DNA of 64,000 nt, taken from positions 3,516,721 to 3,580,720 of the forward strand of contig OZ038321.1 in assembly GCA_964035795.1 (NCBI GenBank). Reading direction: 5' to 3'. Source of the DNA: Pterobdella sp. o SKG-2022 (lineage: Eukaryota > Annelida > Clitellata > Hirudinida > Piscicolidae). The translations under genes were made by a program, and so were the position numbers. Shown one piece after another: positions 1 through 11,037 of the stretch. The notes under the pieces were generated by a model, which was not told the origin of the DNA, searched no databases, and worked only from the letters and a program-made list of their open reading frames with translations. The stretch's first letter is position 1. Every line of letters begins with the position of its first letter.

Positions 1-163
1 AAAAAATATTTTTCTCTTCAAATTTTAATGAATTGTCCTATTGTGTGGATAAAAGCACATTAGGCTTGCAAAAGTAACTTTAAACAATAAAATCGTCAAC
101 AAAGTTTCCCCCTAAACTTGATTATTTTTTAACGAATTAAAAATAATCTTTTGTTTCCAACAG

Positions 164-1314
164 GCACAACAGCTGTGGGTATCTTGGAAGAGGGAAACAT
201 CGTCTTCTTGGAAAACATGACAATCCTCAGCCAGCACTCCATCATCTCATATATTCTCATCGTGGTTGCAGCCATCATCATCTTTATTGGGTGCTTGGGC
301 AATCTAATGGTTATATGGATCGTAGCTTCTTCGAGGTTCATGTGGACTGCTACGAACATCCTGATCGTCAACCTCGCTCTTGCAGACGTGCTTGTACTAG
401 CATGTGATTTGCCCTTTTCATTGCATTACCAACTCACAAACAAATGGGTTTATGGACCTTTTTTGTGCAGGGCTCTCTCTATGGCTTTCGGGGTAATGAT
501 TTTCGTCAGCACGTACACACTTACGGCGATTGCTGTGGACCGTTATATTTTGATCGTTAAGCCTTTAACACAAAAGTTGAGTCCGAAGAAAGCTCTTCTG
601 GTGGCTTTTGTTATTTTTTTGTTTTCTGTTGTGGTGACGCTCCCAGTCGGGTTGTTTTCAGAATTGAGAGAACATAAAGATGACATCTTGGGCATTGATT
701 ATGTTTTTTGTTGGGAAAATTGGCCGTATCCTTCTTATCGCATCCTCTACACTCTAGCAGCCTGGTTGGCGCAGTTTTTTGTTCCTCTTGTTCTTATCGC
801 ATTCTTTTATTACAAAATCTTCCGTAAAATAAAAAAACGCATCATTTCAAACAAATCTGGGCAGAGTTCAAAAACCAACCGCATGCTGGTGTCTGTGGTG
901 CTGGTCTTTGTGGTAACATGGACTCCTTATCAGCTCTACACTTCATTTCTCGAGTTCTTCTCTCTCCTTGGAGACGCGTACAAGTTACTTGACATGTCTC
1001 TCAGACTTCTCGCCATGAGCTCATCGTGCATCAATCCCATCTTGTACGGCTACATGAACGATAACTTTCATAATGGTTTCCTCAAGGCTTTCTCGTGTTT
1101 CGTAAATAAAAATAGTGAGATAAAACTGAGAAGAGTTAGAAATGAAACCAATTTTAGAGGCGAAAATATGTCGATGTCTCAAGGAAGAAACACAGAAATA
1201 AATTTGAAGAACATTCAAATTGACCCAAATAAATTTGTTAAAAAAAATAATTCTAAAGTGGAAACAGTTGTTTTATCTGAGCTGGCAAAAGAAGCAGAGC
1301 TTTTAAATGGCTGA
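164..1314 (+). CDS. Class A neuropeptide GPCR, NPY/NPF-receptor-like (3' exon)
   Basis: Seven-transmembrane rhodopsin-family receptor for a neuropeptide at the plasma membrane. The exon starts after a polypyrimidine tract and CAG at 161-163, so at least one upstream coding exon lies outside the window unless the in-frame ATG at about 217 is the start. Visible in order: N-glycosylation site NMT; TM1 with GN (GCLGNLMV); TM2 with LALAD; extracellular cysteine before TM3; TM3 end with VDRY (DRY motif) and IVKP; second extracellular-loop cysteine (VFCWENWP); TM5; a KTNRML segment entering TM6 with TWTPYQ (the CWxP position, Cys replaced by Thr); TM7 with NPILYGY (NPxxY); then FLKAFSCF, with cysteines possibly palmitoylated, and a ~70-residue Ser/Asn/Lys-rich tail ending in TGA at 1312. 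KTNRML and the MNDNF-type helix 8 resemble NPY/NPF/PRLH-type receptors; the exact ligand class is inference. Confidence 0.9.
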
Positions 1315-1602
1315 TGCTGGAGTAATGAAACATCAAAAACAGAAGAAAAACTAAAACTTCCAAAAGAGAATCTGAACGTTCTAATGGAAAGAGTTGAAAG
1401 AATTTTGGAGCTTTTTATTGTTTTGGCAAGTTCCATAAATATAAAGTTATATTTGAACATTTTCGTGGAAAACTTGCATAAAAAATAAATCATTTGCTAT
1501 CTCAGTTGCAAACCTACTCTTATTAATTATACGGGATTTAATAAGTTTTCAGAGACATCGTATTTATTTTTCTTCAATATTTTGTAACGAAAAACATCAA
1601 AT

Positions 1603-1752
1603 AAGAGGAATTTATAATACATTTATTGAGAATCGGAAGCTATAATTTTCTATAAGTTTAGCCTTATCATAAAACTTTAGCGAAAAAAAAGGCTAAACTT
1701 ATCGAAAATTATAGCTTCTGATTCTCAATAAATGTATTATAAATTCCTCTTT
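1603..1752. mobile_element. Palindromic MITE (foldback element), full copy
   Basis: Two arms of about 60 bp, 1603-1662 and 1691-1752, are reverse complements with only a few mismatches, separated by a ~28-bp loop that contains the family signature ccttatcataaaactttag. Partial copies of the same core occur elsewhere in this window (7566-7607, 13670-13713, 22690-22725, 45977-46052), so this is a dispersed non-autonomous family. No coding capacity. Confidence 0.8.
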
Positions 1753-2862
1753 TTTGGGATTTAATAAGATATATTCTAAAGATATTTTGTTTTATTTCCT
1801 ATAAGTTGATGAATCAAAACATTCTCATGTATTTTGAATATTATTTTAATAATATTATTTTAGTTATTTTTAATTTAGAATTCCAAACTGATCAAAGGAA
1901 TAGTATCAAAACACACAAGCTGGTTTCGTATTTAATTTTCCATTTAAAGGAGCAACCACCCACTCTTGTTAGATAAACAATTATTTATTCTTTTTTATTC
2001 TTATTATTTATTTGTTATATGTATTTGATTTTTTTATCAATTTATATTGTTTATTTTTAATATTTATCCCTTTGTATCATTTATTCTTTCTGCTTGTATC
2101 GTCTGCCCTGAAACAACATTCGAAATAGGAGAATTTTATTGCGTTTGACTGCAGTTTACTCATTGAATGAATGTACGACATGTTTTATAATGTTATTTCA
2201 ATTAGATGGAAAAAAAGCGCTAAAAAATTATTTATACTTATTTATGTTCAATTTTTACCATAGTAACATCGATCACTTGTTTATTATTGACGATGTTATG
2301 TCATTCGGGTTGGTGTTGTGGTTAAGAATTTAATAAAATTAAAATTTGCTACACAAAAAAACTCATTTATAATTTAATCTTTTGAAAGCGTATGCACAAT
2401 TTATAAAGTGAATCCAGTATTGAATTTTATATTCAAATAAGGATTGGGAATGTAAAAAGTAGCTGTTTTGTGCATGGGTCATATCTCTGCCGAATTTAAT
2501 TCTAATCATTTATTCTTTTATGTGCTTCTTATTTGGTGGATAATTTTTATGTATGATGGAAAAACTAATAAAACTAATTGAATTTTGTTTTTTGAGACAA
2601 AGCAGTTTCTTCCTAAGTTATCCGTGGAAAAACTTTTGAATTAACTTCCATTTTTCGAATGATGATGGTTTTGCATTGTGAAAAAATAAGCATTGTTTCA
2701 CGTGCTTCTTTTCATGAGCAAAAAAACCGTGCGAGTTTATCCAAACTTGCCAGATCTACTCATCAAAAGAACTTTTTAGTACCTTCTTTCTTTAAACTTA
2801 TTGAACAAGACTGGTAGTTCATGGTACCTCTGTTTCTTTTAGTCTTTGAATTTTTGCATATT

Positions 2863-2995
2863 GTATGGCTTAGTGGTTGAGCATCAGACTATATATCTAA
2901 AATTACCGGGTTCGATCCCGTGTTGGGCCGACGTGACTTCCATTAAGCTGTGTAAATATTTGTTTCGTAACAGCATGCATGCAACGATATAGCTT
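2863..2995 (+). mobile_element. tRNA-derived SINE copy
   Basis: Contains a pol III-type head: an A-box-like tggcttagtggttgagca and a B-box GGTTCGATCCC, ending in gggccga, followed by a tRNA-unrelated body. The same head with gggccga/tcggccc junction recurs at 18045-18215, 27115-27280, 45021-45185 and 55563-56017. The clover leaf is degraded, so it is not a functional tRNA gene. Confidence 0.75.
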
Positions 2996-3459
2996 CTAAA
3001 AAAAATCTCAAAATAAAACAGATATTTCAAAAATAAACTATAGAATGAATAAATGGAAGAGGATTTATTAAAGTATGTTTCCAAAAACGCTCGAAAAAGC
3101 GCAGACGGAGGCGTTTTAATGCCTAGTTTTGTGAGTTTTTCAAGTCTTGAACCATTTTTGTTTTTATGTTTTTGCATATATCTTTTGTATACAAAATTTA
3201 TCATTTTTTCTCATTCAAAAATGTTTTTTGAAACCTAACTAGCTTTTAATCGTTTTAACTTTTAAATTTCGTGAACGTTTCAAAGAGCTTAAAATGACAA
3301 TTTTTCTTTTTTTAAATGTTTTTTCCTCAAAAAAGAAAGTTAATCAATTAAAGTTTTGTCAACTTAAAACAACTTTTTGATTTAATTTTTTAGTTTCTGC
3401 AAATTATACACACTTTCTTCAGTTGATTATAATTGTTTGGCAGAAAAAGAGTAATTCGA

Positions 3460-3545
3460 CCATTAGGTCTCCCCTAAATGGGGGTCTAGTCGCGCAATTG
3501 ATAGGTTTCACAGTTCTACTCTGTGTGGACATGGCGGAAAAATAA
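3460..3545 (+). repeat. Short dispersed repeat with CCCC/GGGG core
   Basis: The segment cccctaaatgggggtctag, then cgcgcaattgataggtttcac and tctgtgtggac, is shared in the same order with 17595-17675 (plus) and, reverse-complemented, 47322-47377. Function unknown; probably the conserved part of a non-autonomous repeat. Confidence 0.55.
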
Positions 3546-4864
3546 AGCTTCAAAAATAGGTGCAAAGTTTTTTGATTCTTTTGCTTTTTTCTATTTTCTC
3601 CAAATGGGAAGTGTTTTAAACGAAACTTAATGCGAAGGCTTATCTTTTTTCAAAAATCAATTTGAAATTTTTCTATAAATTAAGTACTGTGTCATGAAAT
3701 AATTAATTTTGAAGAGGCATGAATCACATTTTTCATCGGAAAAGTGATTAAAAAGATGTCATAAATTTTAAAAATGCAATAATTTTTTTATAATGGAAAC
3801 AATTTTTTTTTCACTCACAAAATTTGAAACAAATAATTATCCAACTACTATTCTCGCGACTGAATGAATTATTTCAACTAGAAATGTTATTCAAATCACC
3901 AATAAAAACGACTTTGGGGCCATTTTGAAGAATTTCAAATAAATCTTTGAAAGATAAATGACAAACAAAATTCAATTACTCTTGCAAGTGTCCATAAAAC
4001 TTCAATCCCTTGCAAATGTTGGCATCCAGAAAAATTTAAGTACTCTTCATTTGGAAATAAACTTTTAGATTTCAGATAATAAAGGCAAAATTTTAATAAT
4101 ATTCCGCAAACATCGTATCCCTCTGGAAGGTTTATTTGCTTAGCACGCAATGCAAGAAGGTTGTTTTGAGTTTATTTCATAATTGACAAAAATCCAGCGG
4201 TTATAAGGCATCTTTTATTTTTTTTTCTAAAAAAATAAAATTAAATTCAAAAAAATCCTGAAACGAGTTCAAACAGGAAATTTGAAAATAAATATGGAAA
4301 AAGACTCAAACAACTACACACCAAGGGACAAATAAGTGAATACACATAACCTCCCATGTTAAATTGAAGCTGAAACAATCCCTAAAGCACAGCGTGTTAA
4401 GTTGAAAACATTAATATAAATAAGCTGAGACCTGAAATATGGAAAAGAACTTGTTATGTTGAATAAAGACATTAAGAAAATCCTTAACAATTTTGAACAT
4501 GATTTTGAATAAAAGTGCATTGAAAATAAATAATTAAAAATTGCAAGAGGACTTTGAGAAGAAAACAATCTTGCACTTTGGTACAACAAAAATTCAATAA
4601 ATATAAAAAGCACATCAAAAATATTACTTTTAAATCTAGCTTTTTTCATGATCTTTCATTATGCTTGCATTCATTTGAACTTGCTGAAAATAATTTAAAC
4701 TTACCTATTGGAAGCATTTGAGAAGTCACACATGAAGATCAAAGACAAGTTTCAAGCAAAAATTTTGCCAAAAAAATAATTCTATATTTGTCAATTAAAA
4801 GCAAGCCACTTATCAACCAAAAGACAAAACACTCGTGAAAACTATACAATAAAAACGACAACCC

Positions 4865-7800
4865 TTATCGATAATGCGGCGAAACGACACTACTGAGAGG
4901 AGAAGTAGTCCTGGAAGCAGAGACAGAAGAAAGCTTGCTCCTTAAAACCTGTAACATTATCAGCTTACGAGTTTTCATCTTGTCCGCCAACGCCACTATA
5001 GTCCTCTTGTTATTACTGAGAAGTATCTTGAAGACATCGAGTCCTGTGTGTATGGATGCGAGACAATGGCCGTCTTGTATCTTCCACAGACGAATGGTCT
5101 GGTCGAGGGACCCTGATGCCACCAGCTCATTATCGCTTGAGATGCTGCAGCACAACACCTGGAGAGGTTCATCGAAATCAATATGGATGATATGATAACA
5201 TAAGTGAGGTTATAATATAAAATATACAAATAAGGCTGAAAAAAAATTGATTTATTTTCAAATAATGATCATATGATAGTTTAAAACATTTAGAATAAAG
5301 TCAAATTGGGTTAAAAAATCGATTTAAAAATTAATAGGAATAAAGTTTAAACATATGCATATAAATATAACTAATATTAATATCATGAGCATGAAACCAG
5401 TTATAATTGAAACACAATTGCACTATTGGCACACAACCAAAATGGAAGCACTACCTCATCCAGGTGACCACTCAGCACCCTCTCCAACTTCTCCCCCTCT
5501 AGATCCCACACTTTCAGTGTCCCTGTGTTCATGGAGGGATATGTCAGTGAGTGGGGGCTTGTGTCGGTGGGTGTAGGCTTGTGTCAGAGTGGGGGCATGT
5601 GTCAGTGAGTACAGGACTCAGATTTTATATAAAGTAAAATAACTTGACAAAATTGTATCAAGTAATAAAAAAATACTTAGTAATCAAATTCACAAAGCTT
5701 TTATATTCTCAAGTGGCCACTTTGTTTGTTTTTCATACATTCCTATTCTACCCACATCACAAACAGTTATAATGAACATCACGAACCATCAGCGGATGAA
5801 GAGACGAGGATTAAGAAGTCTTTAGAGATACACAATCCAGTCACTTCTCCTTGATGCGCCTGCGCAGACATATTGTTACTCAAGGGGCTGATCAGCTGTT
5901 TCAGAGCTTTTCCTGTTATCAAACTCCACACTAGTAGCTCTCCTTTATTAAGGTATCAAGGGTATAAGTGGTTGAGGTGTTGGGTATGAATGAGATGTTA
6001 TATTGAATGTTTGAAGTTATATTGAATGTTGAAGTACTGAAAAACTGGAAGATATTTGTACTATGTCTCCAAAAACTAAATATATCATTTATTTTGTTAG
6101 TCTTTCTGCACTTCTTAATGAGCATTTGGTGCTAAAATACGAAGTATTAAAACATTTCAACACTCAAAAATAAAAACCCTACAAGCTAATTAAAACATGC
6201 ATGTATAAAAATTTGCGAAGCTATGAAGACATACACCAAAAAGAATTATAAAATGTTAAGTATACCCAAAGAAAAAAACTCCCCGTATGAATAACCATAA
6301 AACACAAAAAAATCTACCGCTTCTCGTGCCCGTCACAGCCTGCTGGTTCTCCAGCACCTCAGTGCATAACACATCAGCGTTGAGACTGACGACGTTGGGA
6401 GGGTGCATGTTCAAGTCACTGGTGCTCAGGTCAAATGTGGCGTAGTTTGCAGAAGCGTCGGATGTGTTCTGAGTTCCGACCACGATGTATCTGTTGTAGG
6501 TTATTGATATTATTTTTTCATTGTTATTATTATTGATACTCGTTCAACGTCTTTTAAATCATTTACACGGGGTTAAAAGATATCAAGGTGGTTGTGAGGT
6601 CCGGTTATGAGTAAGAGTCTTGAAATTATATTCAATTTGAACGAAAACTGAGCAAATTATTATTTTAAACAAAGCTTTTGAAAAAATTGGTTAGGTATTG
6701 TTTTTTTATTAAATTGAATATTTTAAAATTTCCCCAGTTGAAAATATTTTGTTGCAATCACCTGGACACATATTTACTGCCGAAATTTTTGAACACTGAT
6801 TTGGTAATTAACTGGCGGGCGGTTGAAACGCTTTTTACTGTTTTCACAATAATATCCTAGAGATGGTGTCTTAACACAAATACCATTAAATTTATAGCAA
6901 GCGTTTTAATCTCCAAGGAAGGTGCTTTATAAATATCACATTATACCGCTAATTTAATAATGTCTTCAGGCAAAAGCTTGAAATTATTCAATAAATAAAG
7001 CCTGGATACCTGTTATTATGGGAGAGTTTGATGAAGGTGAGGGCGTCGTCATAAGCGCCTACAAAGCCGTGCCAGGTTATGTACCTCTGAGGTTCATTGG
7101 CTGCATGGGTGGTTCGTCTAATTGTGAGAAAAGTTGAAATTTAAATGAAATTATAATAATAGTAATGTATATAGCGCTAAGGAAAGCAGCTGAAGCACCC
7201 CGGTGTCAAATATTGTTGAAAGATAGTCTAAAGAGACATGTTTTGAGAAGAGACTTAAAAGTGGTTAATGATGTTGAGTTTTTAATTTGGGGTGGTAGAG
7301 TTCCAAACAGCAGAAGACGCATGTCTAAAAACTCTTTATGTTATATTGCAATGAGTGGCGGTTTATTGAGTTATAAGATGAAATGTGAATTTGAGATGAA
7401 TTGCAAGTTGCCAACAGACCATATTTAGTCAAACATTCAACGCCAAAAGTTGATTACTTCAATATTATTCATACCCAATAATACAAGAGTTGTATTCAAT
7501 ACGATATTCAACAATTTTCAACGTCGATTTATGAGAGAATTTTAGTAATTTATAAAGCAAAATCAGCTAGAATTTTTTGTAAGTTTAGCCTTATCATAAA
7601 ACGTTAGATACGATATTACAAAAACAACATCTTATAAATGCCTCATTACAAAACACAAATATCCCACCCAGGACGTCCCATATGACGATGGTGGTAGTGG
7701 GCCCGTCAGCCCTCCCCAACACTATCTTGTCCCCGTCATCCATCATACAGCTAGCAGTGCCCAATTCTGTCCTACACATCGGCAGGCACTTTCCTGAGGC

Positions 7801-8191
7801 AAAGTCCCACGTCTGCATAGTGTGTATTTTTTATTTAGTAATTATGTGGCCCAGAATCTCGTTACGTCGCTATACTCAACTTCTTCTATTTTATATAACT
7901 CATGAGCACTCTGCTACTTTCTAAAACTTACTCACCATTAAATCCTCTATCAATTGATTCTAGTTTTATACTTTTTCAATTGATCCTTCTTTTATATATA
8001 AACATATAAACATGCTTTGAAAATCAAAGAAGCATAACTACCTGTAGCTTGCGACAAGCCTTGGAGGAGAGGTAGTCGTTAGGGTCATGTGAGTCCATCA
8101 CCAGCCCTACAAGCATGGAGTCCCCATTAGCTAGATGGAGGTCAGTCGAGCTCAGGTCATCTCCTTGCATTATACGCACCAACTCCCCTGT
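4865..8191 (-). CDS. LamG-WD40 receptor: cytoplasmic WD40 propeller, C-terminus
   Basis: Seven exons (8191-8042, 7812-7668, 7100-7010, 6490-6318, 5942-5787, 5522-5455, 5158-4865), all joins in phase. The joins restore textbook blades: [93 protein letters not shown], then [20 protein letters not shown]. Counting the blade started in exon 9686-8681 there are seven clear blades and a degenerate eighth, enough for one propeller. The protein ends with a Ser/Thr/Arg tail ([20 protein letters not shown]) and a stop at 4865-4867. WD40 propellers are docking platforms; partners are unknown. Blade spacing recalls NACHT-WD proteins, but no NACHT is present. Confidence 0.88.
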
Positions 8192-10795
8192 CTGTAATGG
8201 TGATCGATGCAATCACTGTTGTGTAATATACATCCAAGAGATTTAGCTTGTTTCAGCTTCAATATCATGAAATTAAACAGAATTGTTTATAAGTTTGTTG
8301 ATGCACAAAGCTTTTAATTCCTTGTTTGATCATGTATAACCATCACCACAACAAACAGAAAAGCTTCGTTAAAAAAAAACTTTTAAACTTGGGGTTTTTG
8401 ATTTTGAAATAATGCTTTCAGGCTAATACTTCATTTTAACAAAAGTGTGACTGAAATTATTCATACAGTTTCAGATTTGATAATGGTAATCTATTATTTA
8501 TAAAGTTTATGGCACTAATTCTATAGTTTTAGCTCTAATAATGTCCTCATCATCATCACCATCGTCATCATAACCATCACCATCATTATTATCATCATCT
8601 TCCTCATCATCACCACCATCATCGTTTCAAGTCAGTTTCCATGCTAGCATGTAATCTCTCATAAGCCATATAGAACCCACCTTCATGTCCCACACTTGAG
8701 GGGGCCCATAACTGGATCCTGTGACCACGAACCTACCATTAGTGCTCAGCTTAACGCAATCAACTCTAATTTCTTCGGAAGCCATGAGGTTGGGAAAAGG
8801 AGGGTGATCTTCTGCTTGTATAAGTGATGGTGACTGCAGCGTCGTGTGCCATTGGTGTGGAAGATTTTGTGAGTAATTTTTTATTAAATTTTGTTGTTCT
8901 GAGAAAGATTGGTTTTGGAGATAGTGTTGTTGTTGATTTTGTTGTGTGAAGTTGAGATGTTGTTCGACTTGTTGGGGCAGTGTTTTAAAGTGTTGTTGAT
9001 CGAAATTATTTTGTTGCTGGAAGACAGGTAGCAAGGAAGAAGACATAGCTCCTTCTTGATTATTAGGAAGCGTGAGATATTGTTGCTGAATATAATTTTG
9101 CTTTTGAGAAAACACGTTTTGTTGGTTATTAAAATTATTTCGTTGAAAAGCTACGTCGTTAAACTGATTGTTATTTTGGAAATTGTTGTTGTTAGAGAAT
9201 CCTTCATAAATGGCGGCACCCTGGGTAGATAAGTTTACTTGTTGCACATTAGAAGCATCATTGAAACTAACTCCTTGGCTGCTTTTTAAGGTGGCGAAAG
9301 CAGACGTGGTGTCATATATATGAGAATCTTTAGTCTCCGATTTGACGGGTTTGCTTGATTTCATCATAAAATCCCCACTCTTTGATGTGAACCCTGTATC
9401 AACAGATTTGTAAGGAGAAAAACTAAAACTCGATAAAAGTTGACCAGGTTTCAGTTTGAAGAGAAGCCAAACTAAGGATGAAATCAACAAAAGAATGCCT
9501 AAAGTGGCCCCAGTGAAAGCTGAAGCTCGAGCGTAGCTTTGGCTGGCCACCACACTTGGAACTCCCAACACTGCGGCTTTTAGAGGCTCCTTCTGACCAT
9601 CAAACACCACACTTCCTTCCTTCCAAAACGCCCCTCCCCCCAACTGATTTGCTTGTTTTTTCTCTTCTTTTTGTCCGTAGTTTGTTCTGGTGACAAAAAT
9701 AATGAAACTAGGAAATATCAGTAAAATCCATTGTAAATAAAGACATATATATATACAAAAGTATAATTATGAAGAGCAAACGAAGAAGAAAATGACTGAA
9801 TTTGAAAATTATAGACAAATTCAAAAATAGTATCAACAAAATTTAAAAAATAAAACTATCATTATTCTCATCTCTCTTACCCCAACACCATCAGCCTCAT
9901 CAATAAAAAATAATATAAGAAGTATCAATAGAAATCCATCATTTTATGATGTCATTTCAAAACAATTAACAATTTTTTATGAGCCACAAAAGAATAAGGG
10001 TATCATGAGCACTAATAATTTTTATTAAGATACATAGCTTTTCGTTGACAATATAACATTTTCATGCATTCAAAACACCCTGATGGCACCGCTCATATAA
10101 ACTTTTATTGAAGATAAAGTAAATTCTAAATTAACAAAAAATTGAAGAAATACAAGAAATGAAACAAACGGTTTTTCTAGGTAAAATGGATGCAAAGCCT
10201 GGCCTAGATCTCCCATCTTAGTCGCATGTCTTGTTCCCTTGTTGTCTTCCTCAACCAAGTTGTGGCCGTTCAAATGCACTCCTGGCACATGTTAAAAATA
10301 TTAGTTAAAAGTCTAAACAAGACGTTGTGGCCTAGAAACTTCTGAATTTAATGCCTAATGTAATCTTATTTGTAACTGTGATCTTAACAGTCGACACATG
10401 AAATTTTAAAGTCGACATTTACAGGGTAATGTATTCCTTGGTAATTAAAACTTCAAAATTAGCTTGTTTCAAAATAATTTATAGTTTAAATAAGTTTCAC
10501 GACACCAAAACTAATTGAATCTAGCATAAATTATTAAAAGAATATATTTGATTATCTTGAATATAGATTATATTATAAAGCAATAAAAGTGCAAATTATT
10601 ATGACTCCAAAGCTAATTTAAGCTATTACACATCAATAACATAGAAATTTAATTGAAACCCGCAATGATGCCGTCAAAAGCTTCGATCACTTCATAACTG
10701 AGGTCACCTCCCACCTTCACCATATGCATCTTTCTGAAGTCGCCTGTTTCTGAACCTGTTAGTTCAAATAGATAAATAACTAAATAGGCAAATAA

Positions 10796-10843
<48 letters not shown>

Positions 10844-10879
10844 ATAAATAGATAGATAAAGAGATAGATATACAGAAGG

Positions 10880-10949
<70 letters not shown>

Positions 10950-10961
10950 GTAGATAGATAA

Positions 10962-11037
<76 letters not shown>

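Larger units (their letters stand above)
1315..4864. other. Intergenic spacer between convergent genes
   Basis: AT-rich spacer between the GPCR stop and the stop of the minus-strand LamG-WD40 gene. It holds a long palindromic element (1603-1752), a tRNA-derived SINE (about 2863-2995) and a copy of a short GGGG-core repeat (about 3460-3545), listed separately. ORFs here are short and low-complexity; I see no gene. Confidence 0.6.

Noticed and set aside
4359..4649. 96-codon minus-strand ORF downstream of the LamG-WD40 stop
   Set aside because: A/T-biased, no recognisable domain, no splice context; likely 3' UTR or spacer.
5355..5576. Plus-strand 73-codon ORF rich in Pro/Ser/Thr
   Set aside because: Antisense shadow of the WD40 exon 5522-5455.
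7165..7428. 87-codon plus-strand ORF
   Set aside because: Antisense to an L2-type LINE 3' end inside an intron of the LamG-WD40 gene.
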